This document shows, in pieces, positions 24,009-34,346 of a stretch of 64,000 nt of DNA. The position numbers and the translations under genes are program-made. Source of the stretch: Limnanthes douglasii subsp. nivea (lineage: Eukaryota; Streptophyta; Magnoliopsida; Brassicales; Limnanthaceae); assembly GCA_036936605.1 (NCBI GenBank), contig JAUPFV010000003.1:79716273-79780272 (forward strand). The letters run 5' to 3'. Each line of letters opens with the position of its first letter. The first letter of the stretch is position 1. The notes beneath the pieces were generated by a model. The model searched no databases. It was not told the DNA's origin and saw nothing but the letters and a program-made list of their open reading frames with translations.

Positions 24009-25875
24009 TGATAAGTGCATTTCATATTACTAATTACGCTTCCATTATTCTTAAAATTGTCATCGGTTCTCAAGTATTCGTTGGGATTTAACGTGTTTTT
24101 TCCAGTATTCTTAAAGGCGTTTGTGTCGCGGGTAAATTGTGATAATATTAATAAATTTGGGGTTGAAATTGAAGAAACTGGAAAATTAATGTACTTAGGG
24201 AAATTTTGGAACAGTTGAAAAGAAAAGAAAATATATTAATGCTAAAAATATATTATGACCAGTGATTTTCCAAAGAAAAATATATTAATGCTTAAAAAAA
24301 AGGAAAATATATTTTCTGAGATATTGTTTAAAATATTGAATTATGCAAAAATATTAAAACGAAGCATAAAAAGAAATTAATGTTGAATTAAGAAAAAAAT
24401 ATTAGACGCGAGGATTTTATTTAGCTATATTCTTTAAAATATTATTTTATTTAGCAAAAATATTTCATAATTCGTTTTTGGTTTTTTTTAGGGTTTCAGC
24501 AGAATATATATATATATATATAAAAAGACGGAAAAAGAGAAGAGAGAGTGTCGTTCGGGTTTTTTTTCGGCAGAATACAAAAACAAAAATAGAGAAGACA
24601 AAAAAGAAAAAAAGGAACGTCTGATTTTTGGGTTTTGTTTGTATGTATGTGACTTTTGAAGAGAGAAGAATTGCAATTGGCTTATTTGTTCTATGGTTTT
24701 TCGAGCATAAAATAAGAAAGCCCAATCCCAGTAGAAAAGAAAAGTAATTTGGCTTCTACTAGGGTTTATGGGCAGAGTTTATAAATAGAGAAGAAGGGAC
24801 AGTGGGTTTTGACGACAAAAAACATAAAAACAGATAATACAAAAGCCAATTGTGCTTTTTTCGTTCCAGAATAATACAAAGCCAAAGCAGAAAGAAAAAT
24901 CAATTTTTGCCACTGTCTTTTTCTTACGGCCAGAATACAAATAATAAAAAAAGAAAGATCAAGAGGGTGCACTAATTGATTCACGACAAAAATTGTATTT
25001 TACGGCGAAAGCAACTGAGAGCGGCGACATACAATCAGTCAGCAGGAGGCAGACAATTGTTTGGTTTAACTTTCTCTAAACTTGTATTCGTTTATTTACA
25101 TTCTTCCTAAAAAATTATGTTAACTTTTGCATCCATGATGATGATTTGGTCGATTATGAACTAATCGTTGTCATGGAACCATAGCGGATTTGTTTGAATA
25201 ATATTTAGGGTTTATTGCTTAATTGATTTGTGAGATATGTTTATCGGTTACCTAGTATGGTTGTGTTTATCGTTAGATGTGTCGCGAACATCTAGTTTGT
25301 TAATCTTTAATGAATACGAAAGTAGATTTAGGGGTTTAGAACTTGCCATGCTAGCATAGTTTCTTGAATGATTCGTATTGTGATTGTTCATGATTCGTAA
25401 TATGGCACTAACCATATCATATTACCCTATGTAATCGAAATAGGTAACTTGTGCTTAAAACCAATTGTACCTCATTTCATATAGACATATAGGATTGTCA
25501 TGCAACCGGTGTCTGCTTAACTGCTATCTCTTTGTGGTTGTTTAAGTGGTTTGGTTTACGTGTACTGAAAGGTAGTGTATTCTGATTTCGTGTTATCTGA
25601 TTAGTAATCGTAGTTATCTTACAAATTGATTAAGTATATTAATACTCTGAGTAAAATAAACAATGAAGTTAGGGTTCCATGTTTTATCTCGCATAAGTAA
25701 ACTCGTTAGATAATCTCGTTAGTTGATTTGTTTAGTTACATTCATACTCTATTACCCGTTCAAGCATTAGTTTAATAATCATACGTTGTTGCATAAGTGA
25801 ATTCTTGTCTTATACGCCTAGTCTTCGTGGGAACGATCTTTCTTACTTATTACTTGATACTATTTGACCGTGTAT
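24009..25875 (+). repeat. Athila C 3' LTR, end-truncated
   Basis: Copy of 15563-17400, with a TATAAATA box at 24780-24787. It stops at the equivalent of 17400 (GACCGTGTAT), so the terminal 24 bp including the ACA end are missing. It contains an extra ~20 bp near 25600 (GATTAGTAATCGTAG...). Confidence 0.9.
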
Positions 25876-25992
25876 GAGGTAATTTAATACTAAATAGACA
25901 AAAAGATACCCAGAAACCTAGGAGAATACGAAAAGATGGAAGTAATGAGTAAAGACGGCGCTGACGTCATAAGCATTAATTGAAGAGGTTAC
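25875..25992. repeat. 118-bp direct duplication, right copy
   Basis: Same as 15445-15562 with five substitutions; element B continues from here into 25993. Confidence 0.9.
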
Positions 25993-26225
25993 TTTTTGGG
26001 ATGAGTGGGAGCGCCGTTCTAGGAGAAAAACCGCTGGTGATGCGAATCAGAAGGGGACACGTGTCCCACGATCCATGGCAACACCTTTGAACTTCTGAAG
26101 AGTTTTTCAGTCCGGATAAGTCCTTTACTCAATTCGAAATTCGTCCGGAAAATGTCACAAGTGCTCAAAAGCGATTTTTTAGGCCTTGCCAAAGGCCTTC
26201 GAACAAAACCTAAAAAAGAGGCTAC
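25993..26225. promoter_or_regulatory. Element B 3' region: G-box palindrome and polypurine tract
   Basis: No ORF. A perfect 14-bp palindrome GGGACACGTGTCCC at 26054-26067 has a CACGTG G-box core. The polypurine tract AAAAAAGAGG (26212-26221) lies just before the 3' LTR. Ignoring Athila and one duplicate copy, the G-box would be about 277 bp upstream of the antisense ATG; element D has one at about 257 bp. Confidence 0.55.
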
Positions 26226-26591
26226 TAATGAGTCCGGAAATTTTCACCACTCACTGTAGAAACCTACCAGGGGTAATTCGGACAAAAACCACCCACTGAA
26301 CCATCCGAACTGGACTAAAGTATTAAAAGCTAATCACATTTTGACTAAGTTAATTGCTAATCTACTTAATAAACTAATGGATTTTTGAACTCGACCCGGT
26401 TTCATAAGTATGACTCGAAAGCCCATATCGCCCATAATTAAGGGTATAAATACCCAATCACTGTCATTAATGAGGGTAATGAACATTTAATACAACCATG
26501 CAGCTCTAATCTCTCACTACAAAACACCCAAACATTAAATACCTTTAAAACACGTGACAAAATTACCCTCAGTCGAAAATAATCCACACCA
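26226..26591 (+). repeat. Element B 3' LTR
   Basis: Copy of 6980-7343, starting TAATGAGTCC (TG changed to TA) and ending CCACACCA. TATAAATA box at 26445-26452. Followed by the CTTTT target duplicate. Confidence 0.9.
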
Positions 26592-26596
26592 CTTTT
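26592..26596. other. Target-site duplication CTTTT (right) of element B
   Basis: Pairs with 6975-6979. Confidence 0.9.
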
Positions 26597-27106
26597 AACT
26601 GTATTGGATGAGCTTCTATTCTTTTTTCACTAATAATAAAACCCAAGAACTTCCCCGATCGAAATCCGAAGGTACACTTCTCATGATTTAATTTCAACTT
26701 GATCGCTCTTAGATTCAAAAAATCTTCCTTTAGATCATCAAGATGCACTTCATTCCTTGAACTTTTCACTACCATATCATCTATATATACCTCCATATTT
26801 CTTCTGATATGCGTAGCAAAAGCTTTATTCATTAATCTCTGATAAGTGGCTCCAGCATTCTTCAATCCGAAGGGCATCACTCTATACCAATCCAGGCCTC
26901 TATCAGTCAAGCAGTTTTTGATGTAGAAAATGGGTCAATAAAGTTCCAATCCGAAGAACTTTTCCTTCCAAAAAAGTAAACTCCTCTATTTCTTCACTCA
27001 TTGTTAAAGACCCCGGGGTTTCCCTCGGATCGTCAACCCTTTCTTCCAAATCCGAGGGTACCCTCTCTAACTGCTATTCTCGCATCAAATCTCCACTAAT
27101 GGATCC
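26597..27106 (-). pseudogene. Element A reverse transcriptase, N-terminal part deleted
   Basis: The open part 26910-26597 reads TDRGLDWYRVMPFGLKNAGATYQRL, then YIDDMVVKS (both catalytic Asp intact) and GKFLGFIISEKRIEAHP, up to the element B junction. Just upstream (27060-26940) are RETPGSLTM and a block equivalent to the start of the B and D domain. The template-binding and first catalytic segments (about 500 bp in B) are missing, so an internal deletion lies near 26925-26945. Confidence 0.85.
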
Positions 27107-27874
27107 TCAGAACCGAAGTGCAGTGCCATAGCATTCTCTGGCAATCTTTTGATCGCCTTGAACCACTCTAACTCTGTCTCCAACCACGTACTTAAAGAAT
27201 TGATGAACTGTTGAAACTACCCCGTACATTCTTGGAAACCATGATCTTCCAAAAATAGCATTATAACTTGTGGGATAGTCCACCACCACAAAAAGTACTT
27301 GGACCTTTTTCTTGAATGGCCCTTTTCCCAAACTAACTTCTCCCTCCAATTCTCTTACAACACGAGCTCTTACACCAGTGAATCTGATAATTGTATGGTC
27401 TGATTAAGTAATTTGAGGTGGGTTTATCATCCTATCATAAGTGAACTTAAAAAGGACATTAGCAGAACTTCCAGTATCAATCAGCACACGTCTAAGTTCG
27501 ACGCCAGCCACCTCAGCTCCAATAACCACAGCATCCTCATGTGGTCCTGCAGTCCCTCTCAAATCATCTTCATCATACAAAATGAAGGGAATATATTTTT
27601 TTCCATAGAAATGTGTTAACATCCTGCCTTCAATTTGAGTTGTCAAATTGACAACATGCTTTTTCCTCGAACTTTCTGAATTTCCAGTCATTGAATCGCC
27701 CCCAAAAATTGCCAACGATTCAAAAAACTTGCACAATTCCCGAACATGCCCTTTTTCCACAGAAGCAACCTCAACAGGCTCTTCGACTGCCATCAGAAGC
27801 AACTTGTTCAAATCTTTTTCAACATATTCAGTAGAAGCATCGAATGACTCAATCTGTGAATCCATAATCATCAA
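27107..27874 (-). pseudogene. Element A aspartic protease
   Basis: Two open parts. 27874-27404 has FFESLAIFGGDSMTG, SSRKKHVVNLTTQIEG, DDLRGTAGPHEDAVVIGAEV and active site LIDTGSSANVLF near 27470. 27349-27107 has LGKGPFKKKVQVLFVVVDYP and NAIFGRSWF. Stops between them (near 27402) interrupt the frame. Best preserved protease of the three Tat copies. Confidence 0.8.
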
Positions 27875-27899
27875 ATTCTCAGTTGGTGGTGTAGCCTTA

Positions 27900-29500
27900 G
27901 AAGTTGATGCGCCATTATTCTTTTATGCACTCCCATGTGACTTCACATAAGTCAGGAGCTTTCCGTTCTCAATCAAATATTGGATTTTTTTCTTCAGAGC
28001 AATACAATCATTCGTATCATGCCCAATATCATCATGATACCTACAAAATTTATTATTCCTTTCTTCCCTCGGTCTGCTGATATGAGCGGGCTTCCTAAAG
28101 TTCACAGAATTCTTAGTCTTATCCCAAATGACAGAAACACTCTCTGTCAAATCAGCATAGTATTCTGGCTTGACCCGTGTATTTTGCTTAGGCCTGTTGT
28201 AATTGTTAGATGGAGTGTGGTTCGAATAACCACCACTCCGAGGAGGCAAATTGCTATTCTTCTGCCTCGACTGCTGATTATTCCCATCACCATTGTTATT
28301 TCCATTCGAGGGCTGCCTTTGATTATTGGATGTCTATCCCGATTTTTTCAGAGTGTTAGCTGGTCCACCTTGGACTCTTCTCGAATCCTCCACCTTAATC
28401 GGATCCTCAACTTGGGCCATCAACGCTCCAAAATCAAGGTCCTTCTCTTTGTCGTCTCATTAGCCAGATCCCTTGGCAATAATCCCTGGCGAAAAGCTGC
28501 CATCACCATATTTTCTTCACAGTTGTCCGAACTAGCCTTGGTCAACACAAATCTCTTGGTATAGTCTTTTAATTTTTTCTCACGGTGCCTACTGGCACTG
28601 AATAATTGTATCACCATTGGCTCTCATCTCTTTGCTTCCCACGAATTGCCTTCGAAAAGCAGTTATGAGAATCCTGTTGTACCACTTGAGAGTTGTTAAC
28701 TTTAAAAGTTTGAGAAAAGGCACGACACACAAGTCGGTCGTCATCCTCGAAGTTCATTATATACTTTTGGAATTGTTCTATGTGATCATCTGGATCCTAC
28801 ATCCCATCGAACGTTTCAACCTTCGAAATATCAAAACGCTTTGGAAGCGTCATGGAATAAATTTCATCCGTTAATATAGAATTTCTCCAATCAACGCCTT
28901 GAACGAATTGATCATCGGTCCCCATTTTGACATATAGATTCCTATTAGTTTCAGCATACTGATTCGAAGGATTCCCTTCATGCCAAGTTGATCGAGGAGC
29001 ATTCTTAGACTTGCTCTCCTTTGTATACCTCCTCAAATAATCTCTTTCTGATTCCCCTTTCGAAGAACCTCTATGCCTTTTAAATCCCGAGGCTGAACTT
29101 TCTACCTCCTCACTAGAAGTTATTAATTTTATTTTATATTTTTTTCCTTTCGAGACAAATATCGCTCTTTAGGAGACAAAAAAACGTGTTTTTTATGCTC
29201 AGACTTAGCATATCGATCATCAAATGATCGATCTGACCGACCTTCCACATCGGGTTTTTTCATTTCTTGCCTAACTTCAGATCTGATTCTTGCAGAAAGC
29301 ATCTCGTGTTCTCTTTGCTCATATTTTTCTTTCAAAGCATTAATGTTATCTAGAAGTTGATTCATTCTTGTCTCAAGATCAGATCGAACTTAGACCGGAG
29401 ACGATCCATCAGTTCTATTCCCATTAGTTCCATTCTTTTGCAAATCATCTCTCACAGTTTCTATCGCCGATTGAAGCGTATGATTATTATCGGGATTCAT
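27900..29500 (-). pseudogene. Element A gag
   Basis: Start at 29500 (MNPDNNHTLQ), about 80 bp after the primer site. A helical region MNQLLDNINALKEKYEQRE is followed by KHVFLSPKERYLSR, the capsid part (29036-28420: FVQGVDWRNSILTDEIY, TLPKRFDISKVETFDG, KASSDNCEENMVMAAFRQGL) and a Gly/Asn-rich linker. The zinc-knuckle variant CRYHDDIGHDTNDC near 28045-28005 follows, with CX2HX4HX4C spacing, the same as element B. A stop near 29390 and several frameshifts break it. Confidence 0.82.
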
Positions 29501-29580
29501 CTTATGAATTTTAGTAAAAAAATACCACTGAATAGTATCACTTTCGAATAGAATAAATCATTGATCTTTCTTATTTAGGG

Positions 29581-29597
29581 CCCCGGTGAAGTCGCCA
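29581..29597 (-). other. Primer binding site of element A
   Basis: Minus strand TGGCGACTTCACCGGGG, three bases inside the 5' LTR. It differs from the B and D site (TGGCGACCACAGTGGGA), so A belongs to a different Tat family. Confidence 0.75.
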
Positions 29598-29600
29598 ATT

Positions 29601-29959
29601 TGATGAGGTTTGATTTTGCTTTAGTAAATTGCTAAGGAAAAATTCTAGAGAGATAAAATGCTAAAGAGTTTTTAGAGAGAGAAAACACAAGTACAAATGA
29701 GTTTCAAAGTAAAAGTGTTCAACCCCTTTATTAGAGTAGTCTGTTCCTTTATATAAAGGAGCCAAGACTTGGTCTCAAACTGAATATATTACCAAAGTGG
29801 GTTAATTGTCGTTTAGTCCTTATAAATCATACATAGTTACAAATATCTTACAAAATTTACGCCAGTCACAAATTAAGAACAAAACTTACATCAATTACAA
29901 TCAAGTCCCTGAATTTAAATTAATTACAAATTAATCCTTAAAACCCTATTTCCATATCA
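29601..29959 (-). repeat. Element A 5' LTR
   Basis: On the minus strand TGATATGG...CCTCATCA, with a TATATAAA box at about 29748-29757. Pairs with 154-511. Confidence 0.9.
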
Positions 29960-30828
29960 ATATACAAATAACATAAATTTAATTTAAATAAATGTTCGTA
30001 AAAATATAAATATAAATATAAAAATAAAAACAAAACAAACGATCAAATAACAACGACTATATATAATTTTGTTATGTTTTAAATTTATTTTGTTATTGTT
30101 AAATTTATTTTATCATAGATAATTAGTTTTTGAAAATAATTTTTAATTTTCTTTCATAATAATTATATGGTTTAGTTAGAAATATATGATATTTTTTTTG
30201 GTATCTAAAGTATTAAATAAATAAAGAACAATGAATTTACAAGAGCACTTTGCATTCTCTCTTAGAAGGTTATAGTCTAAAAACTAAATACAATATAGTT
30301 TAGACATCGAAAATATTCAAAAATATTTTATGAAGCAATAAAAAAAACAAAAAAAAGATAATCTAACGAGAGCCTAACTATATAGTTCAACATAAAATAA
30401 ATATAATAAGAGAGTAAGACTTAAAAGGAAGATAATATAAATGATTATCCCGTAATGGTTTCTACGAATCACAACAAGAGATCGAATATCTATGAGTGTC
30501 GCACAACATATGAGGATAAAAAAATTGTCGAACATAAAAATTTCCCATGGGTGTGCAAGGATTTGAAATATAGGTTGAACCGGCAGTTCAACATCGAACA
30601 ACAACTACAACTATCGACTATAACGTCGTATTACAACTACCACTACCACACTACTATTACACTCAGACCACAACAACTAAAGTTAAAATACATAAACAAA
30701 TAAGTCTTCACGTCAACATCTTTAAGATCTAGCATCAAAAATCCAAATATAGATATGAAAATCTAAGATCTACCCAACCTAACAATCAAAGTTAAAAAAA
30801 CAATATAAAATATATAAAAACTATTTTC
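29960..30828. other. AT-rich intergenic sequence
   Basis: Between elements A and D. No recognisable gene or repeat family. A short plus-strand reading frame at 30455-30703 has low-complexity His/Thr/Tyr content and no known motif. Confidence 0.5.
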
Positions 30829-31029
30829 ATTAATGAAAGTAGTTGGGGTATTTATACCCTTAATTAACAACCCATCGGCTTACGGCTTACGGCTTATAGG
30901 TCAAGTCAAAAGGTGTTTGGGTGTTTCTTTACTTTTGTCCTGATCGGATAGTTCAGTGGTAGGTTTATGTCCGAATTACCATTGTCCAGATAACTCAGTG
31001 AGCTGTGATTGGATAATTCGAACTCATCA
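30829..31029 (-). repeat. Element D 3' LTR, truncated
   Basis: Matches 40739-40988. The 128 bp corresponding to 40611-40738 (the LTR end) are missing and replaced by unrelated AT-rich DNA. A second gap of about 65 bp lies between two GGTCAAG words, consistent with deletion between short direct repeats. The LTR start on the minus strand is TGATGAGTTC. Confidence 0.85.
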
Positions 31030-31446
31030 CTAGTCCTTTTTTAGGTCTTGTCAAATATCTTTGGTAGGACTAAAAAATTTACTTAACGAGTAGCGATTTT
31101 GTCCGACCTGCCTGTGCACTCAGTTCGAAGTCTGTCCGAACTGACTTATTTTTCCAGAATTCTAAGAGTTTTCTTTTTGGATTGTGGGTCACGTGTCACA
31201 ATCTGGTTTGACCTACCAGCCTTTTTTCTTTCTAGATCGGTGCTCCCACTAAGCCTAGAAGTTACCTAGACATTTAATCTTTCACATGTTTGCCCCGTCT
31301 TTAATCATTACCAATCCCTTTTCAACTTCTTCTAGGTAACAGTCACTTTTTTCTATTGTTATATGAATCCTTTTTCATTATTTCATTGTCTTCATCACTC
31401 AGAGAGATTTTCACTATTGTCTTCAAACTTGTTCATGAAGAGTTTT
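31030..31446 (+). promoter_or_regulatory. Element D polypurine tract and antisense gene upstream region
   Basis: Minus-strand polypurine tract AAAAAAGGACT lies next to the LTR (31032-31042). An imperfect palindrome around CACGTG (31190-31195), flanked by GATTGTG and CACAATC, lies about 257 bp before the antisense ATG at 31447. It matches the position of the G-box in element B. A CT-rich leader follows about 31310. No clear TATA box. Confidence 0.4.
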
Positions 31447-34346
31447 ATGTTCACTGCCAGAAACGCGAGAAAAGGCGAGAAACGCGGCTGGTTAAACTTA
31501 TCAGAGCTAGAAAAGGCAAGAAAAATTGAGAGGGAGAATTGCATTGCTGCCAGTCTCTTAGTTTCCCCAAGTGAGAAGTCTGGTGAACCAACCCAAGAAG
31601 CTGACCAAGGATCATCTTCTTCGAGAAGTCTCAAGCCGAGACAGTTATTCAAACCAAGCCTCTATCCTCTCCCCTCAGTATCTTCTGTTCAGGAGTCTCA
31701 ACCTTCTGTTGCAAAACAAAAAGCGGTTTCGAGTGTTAGAAAACCTTCCCCTTTCATAACTATGGGTTCAAACATTGAGAAGTCCCCGGAAAAATCAACC
31801 CCTGGCAGACGACTCGTCTAACCAAACCTCAAATAACTACTTCACTGTCAAAGCCCTCCAGACCGGAGGCCTCTAAGGTAGCCCCAAGGGATAAGCCCTC
31901 TGGATCGGAGGCATCTAAAGTAGCCCCAGCAGCCAAGTCCTCCGGATCCCAACCTCAACCGGACACCAGGGGCTCATTCATCCGAACCGCCTTTTGTGCC
32001 AGAAGCTGATCCTCCTCATCCAAGGAAATTGATAAACCTTCGACAGTGATGGAAAAAGTAATGGAAGACAGTATCGAAGAGACTCCCTTCGAAACTGAAA
32101 CATCAGGTTAAACCAGGGATGCTGCTTCTGACAAGAAGGGTAAAGGAAAAGTCATAGTCTGTTTGACATATCCGGATCTTTCGGAGTTCCTAGAGGACAA
32201 GGTAGGCCCTTGCTTCAAAAATGTCACTGTTAAATATCTGCTAGCTCTTCAAAACATCAACTATGTCTACACCCATACTGCTGAGTTGGGCCAGATCCGG
32301 ACGAAATGGGGGATCCCAAAGTCAGTGAAGGTAAGGATACCTGTCACTCCAGAGACTCAGATGGACCGTAAACTCAATGAGGTGGCCGTCTTCACTGAGG
32401 TGCTAAACGGAGGACTTTGGTTCCCATTGGACCCAAAAATTGTCAGGTATTTCCACCTGGTTAAGCTTTGCATAAGCTAGCTAAGCCCAAACGCCTGGTA
32501 TTCTCTCCTTGCTTGCATAATGGCATCAAGGTTGTCCAAAATCCCTCTCCCAGTGGAGAAATTTGTCGCTAAGGCAAGTCTATGCAAGAATCATCACATT
32601 CTCTTCTACCATCATAATATGAGGAACGATTTCAAGGTGGTAGATGACTTACTAGATTCTGAGAAGAACTGGAGGATACAGTTCCTGTTTATCAGTGGGT
32701 CATGGGAGAATGGTAGAAATATCAAGGCCAACACCAACCCCAGTATGTTAACTAGCATATGGAAAAGTACTGGTAAGTTTTTTATCTTTGTTTTTCATGT
32801 TCTTCTTTTAAACTCATAAGTATTCCTCCTCTGATTTATTTTTTACTCATTCTTTAGTGCTACCGAAGGAGTTCACCGGACACCTGGAAGAGGGAAAAAC
32901 AACCTATGTCAAACTTAATGTATGGGTTGCGGAGCGTTGGGAGAATACCTTCCACAATTGCTTCACCTCAGGAAATCTTGTGAGGTCCCATTTGTGGAAC
33001 ACCACGGGTCGAAGGGACCTCACATGGGAAGAGCTAACTAGGACGCCTCCACCTGGTGTGATTCTCAAGCGAACAGAGGCCAAAGATGGTAAATTGGCCT
33101 TACCTTCCAGGGCCAAAGCTCCCAGCAAGATGAAAGGGAAGAAGAAGAAAGCTACAACAGAGCGGGCCCAAGCTGCCACAAAGGGGACTGGTTCGGGGAA
33201 CCCATGGGGAATCGACACTGCCTTACTCAAAGTAATAGAGGCTGAGACTGTTAGGGAGGCAGGAGAATCACAAAACCCACCAAAGCCTCCCAAAAAGAAC
33301 CGGAAAAGAAGAGCAAGCAGTGACGAAAAGGCTGCCAAAAAGAAGAAGGTCACCTTAGGAGAATAATTAATTCTTCGTCCTTCGGAGCTTCTACCTCGAC
33401 CAGCCCATGTCGATCCCACTCTACAAGAGAAGATTCCAACAGCTCTGCAGTCCGGAAAGGGTATTGGGGAGGGATTTAAAGAGTGGACATTAGTGCCCTT
33501 CAAGACATTGATTTATACTTCAATGATTCTGAGAATGATGATTTTGCAGGTCCCTTCCGCCCTTCGAGCTCTGTTAACATGGTGACCTATAATGGTAAGT
33601 CATTCTCCATTTCTAGAGAACAAGATGTTTTGGACCATTCCCTTCTTGGTCATATCCAACCAGTGCTTGACTTGGAATAAAAAGTAAAAAACCAGACCAC
33701 TCTCGTCACTTCCCTCACGTCTGACAACGAGTATTTGTTACCCAACTTCCTAAATGCTAATAAGAGTATAAAAGAAATGAAGAAAAATATAGAAGCACTG
33801 AGGAAGGACAAGGAAGATCTATCAACCAAGCTGGCCACTTTGGATACTTCCAGTACTGAGCTCCAAACTAAGTGCTCCTGTTTGGAAAACGATCTCACAA
33901 CATTAAGGGAGGACCTGAAGACCAAAGATGGTGTTATTCAAACCTTGTCCGGTGAAAAGACTTCCTTAGAAGGTATTGTGTCTAAGATAGCTAAAGATAA
34001 ATAGTACTTGGTGAAACAAAAGGAATAAAATATTCATGCAAGCATTGATAAATATACCAACGAGGTGATAGACTTCTTAGAGACAAGATATGTTGCGGTT
34101 AAGTCTGACATGGTGCTGCTCTTCCATGAAACTTTTCTGAAGAGGACCCTTGGTCCCTTATGGAAAGTTGTAGACTATGAAGACATCCCATTTTACACTA
34201 TGGCTGCTGGTGATAAGTACAATTATACCAGTGGAATAAATTCCACCACTGATGAAGAGGAGGGAACTGGTGAGAGTTCGAGTGCCAAACTCAAAAGTCC
34301 CAAGAAAAGAGGTGACGAAGGAAAATCTGAAGGGAACAATCCCTAA
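31447..34346 (+). pseudogene. Element D antisense gene, PF04195-like protein
   Basis: Start MFTARNARKGEKRG at 31447, as in B. The N-terminal ~125 codons are open to 31821, then stops and a frameshift. The core (32163-32772) has KYLLALQNINYVY, TAELGQIRTKWGIPKSVKV, WFPLDPKIVRYFHLVKLC, MASRLSKIPLPVEKF and FISGSWENGRNI, with a stop at 32478-32480. After an 85-nt intron come VLPKEFTGHLEEGKTTYVKL, HLWNTTGRRDLTWEEL, and a strong nuclear-localisation-like basic region (KPPKKNRKRRASSDEKAAKKKK, to 33366). FNGKSFS-like YNGKSFSISREQD, a coiled coil (33735-34004) and an acidic/Ser C-terminus follow. The domain order suggests a nuclear DNA- or chromatin-associated protein; this is inference. Confidence 0.8.
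32773..32857 (+). other. Intron in element D antisense gene
   Basis: Donor ACTG|GTAAGT at 32773, pyrimidine-rich run, acceptor TTCTTTAG at 32857. Removing 85 nt joins ACT GTG CTA CCG in frame (Thr-Val-Leu-Pro), the same junction as in element B. Without splicing the frame ends at 32819. Confidence 0.75.

Larger units (their letters stand above)
15563..25875 (+). mobile_element. Element C: Athila-type Ty3/gypsy retrotransposon inserted in element B
   Basis: LTRs of about 1.86 kb, an Athila-type primer site TGGCGCCGTTGCTGGGGA, gag, a DLGAS protease, reverse transcriptase with FMDDF, RNase H, integrase, a long 3' non-coding part and a polypurine tract AAGTTTGGGGG. The 3' LTR lacks the last 24 bp present in the 5' LTR. 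No env-like ORF is recognisable between 22748 and 24008. Stops and frameshifts break gag and pol, so it is non-autonomous. The LTRs differ by about 5% over the first 210 bp by eye. Confidence 0.93.
6980..26591 (+). mobile_element. Element B: Tat-type Ty3/gypsy LTR retrotransposon inserted in element A
   Basis: Plus-strand element with LTRs of 364 and 366 bp and a perfect 5-bp target duplication. Order: 5' LTR, primer binding site, gag, protease, reverse transcriptase, RNase H, aRNH, integrase, then an opposite-strand gene and 3' LTR. Same family as element D: similar gag start, same primer-site sequence, similar LTR ends. Athila C interrupts it at 15562/25875. Without C and its 118-bp duplication it is about 9.2 kb. 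About 1.2 kb between integrase and antisense gene is missing compared with D. All ORFs are broken. Confidence 0.9.
154..29959 (-). mobile_element. Element A: Tat-type Ty3/gypsy LTR retrotransposon, split by nested insertions
   Basis: Two LTRs of about 358 bp bound the element. Read on the minus strand, order is 5' LTR (29601-29959), primer binding site, gag, protease, reverse transcriptase, RNase H, archaeal-type RNase H, integrase, then an opposite-strand gene and the 3' LTR (154-511). A DTGSS protease, a YIDDM reverse transcriptase motif, two RNase H domains and the antisense gene place it in the Tat clade. The flanking 5-mers ATATG (149-153) and ATATA (29960-29964) are a plausible target duplication with one change. 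Element B sits inside the reverse transcriptase; without B the element is about 10.2 kb. Frameshifts and stops make it non-autonomous. Confidence 0.9.

Noticed and set aside
27980..28564. 194-codon plus-strand frame
   Set aside because: Opposite to element A gag with the zinc-knuckle motif on the minus strand; low-complexity Ile/Leu-rich shadow.
30455..30703. 82-codon plus-strand ORF
   Set aside because: Low-complexity, no known motif, AT-rich intergenic DNA between two transposons.
32904..33503. 199-codon minus-strand reading frame
   Set aside because: Lies opposite the antisense gene exon 2 of element D; composition mirrors the Lys-rich plus-strand protein. Shadow frame.
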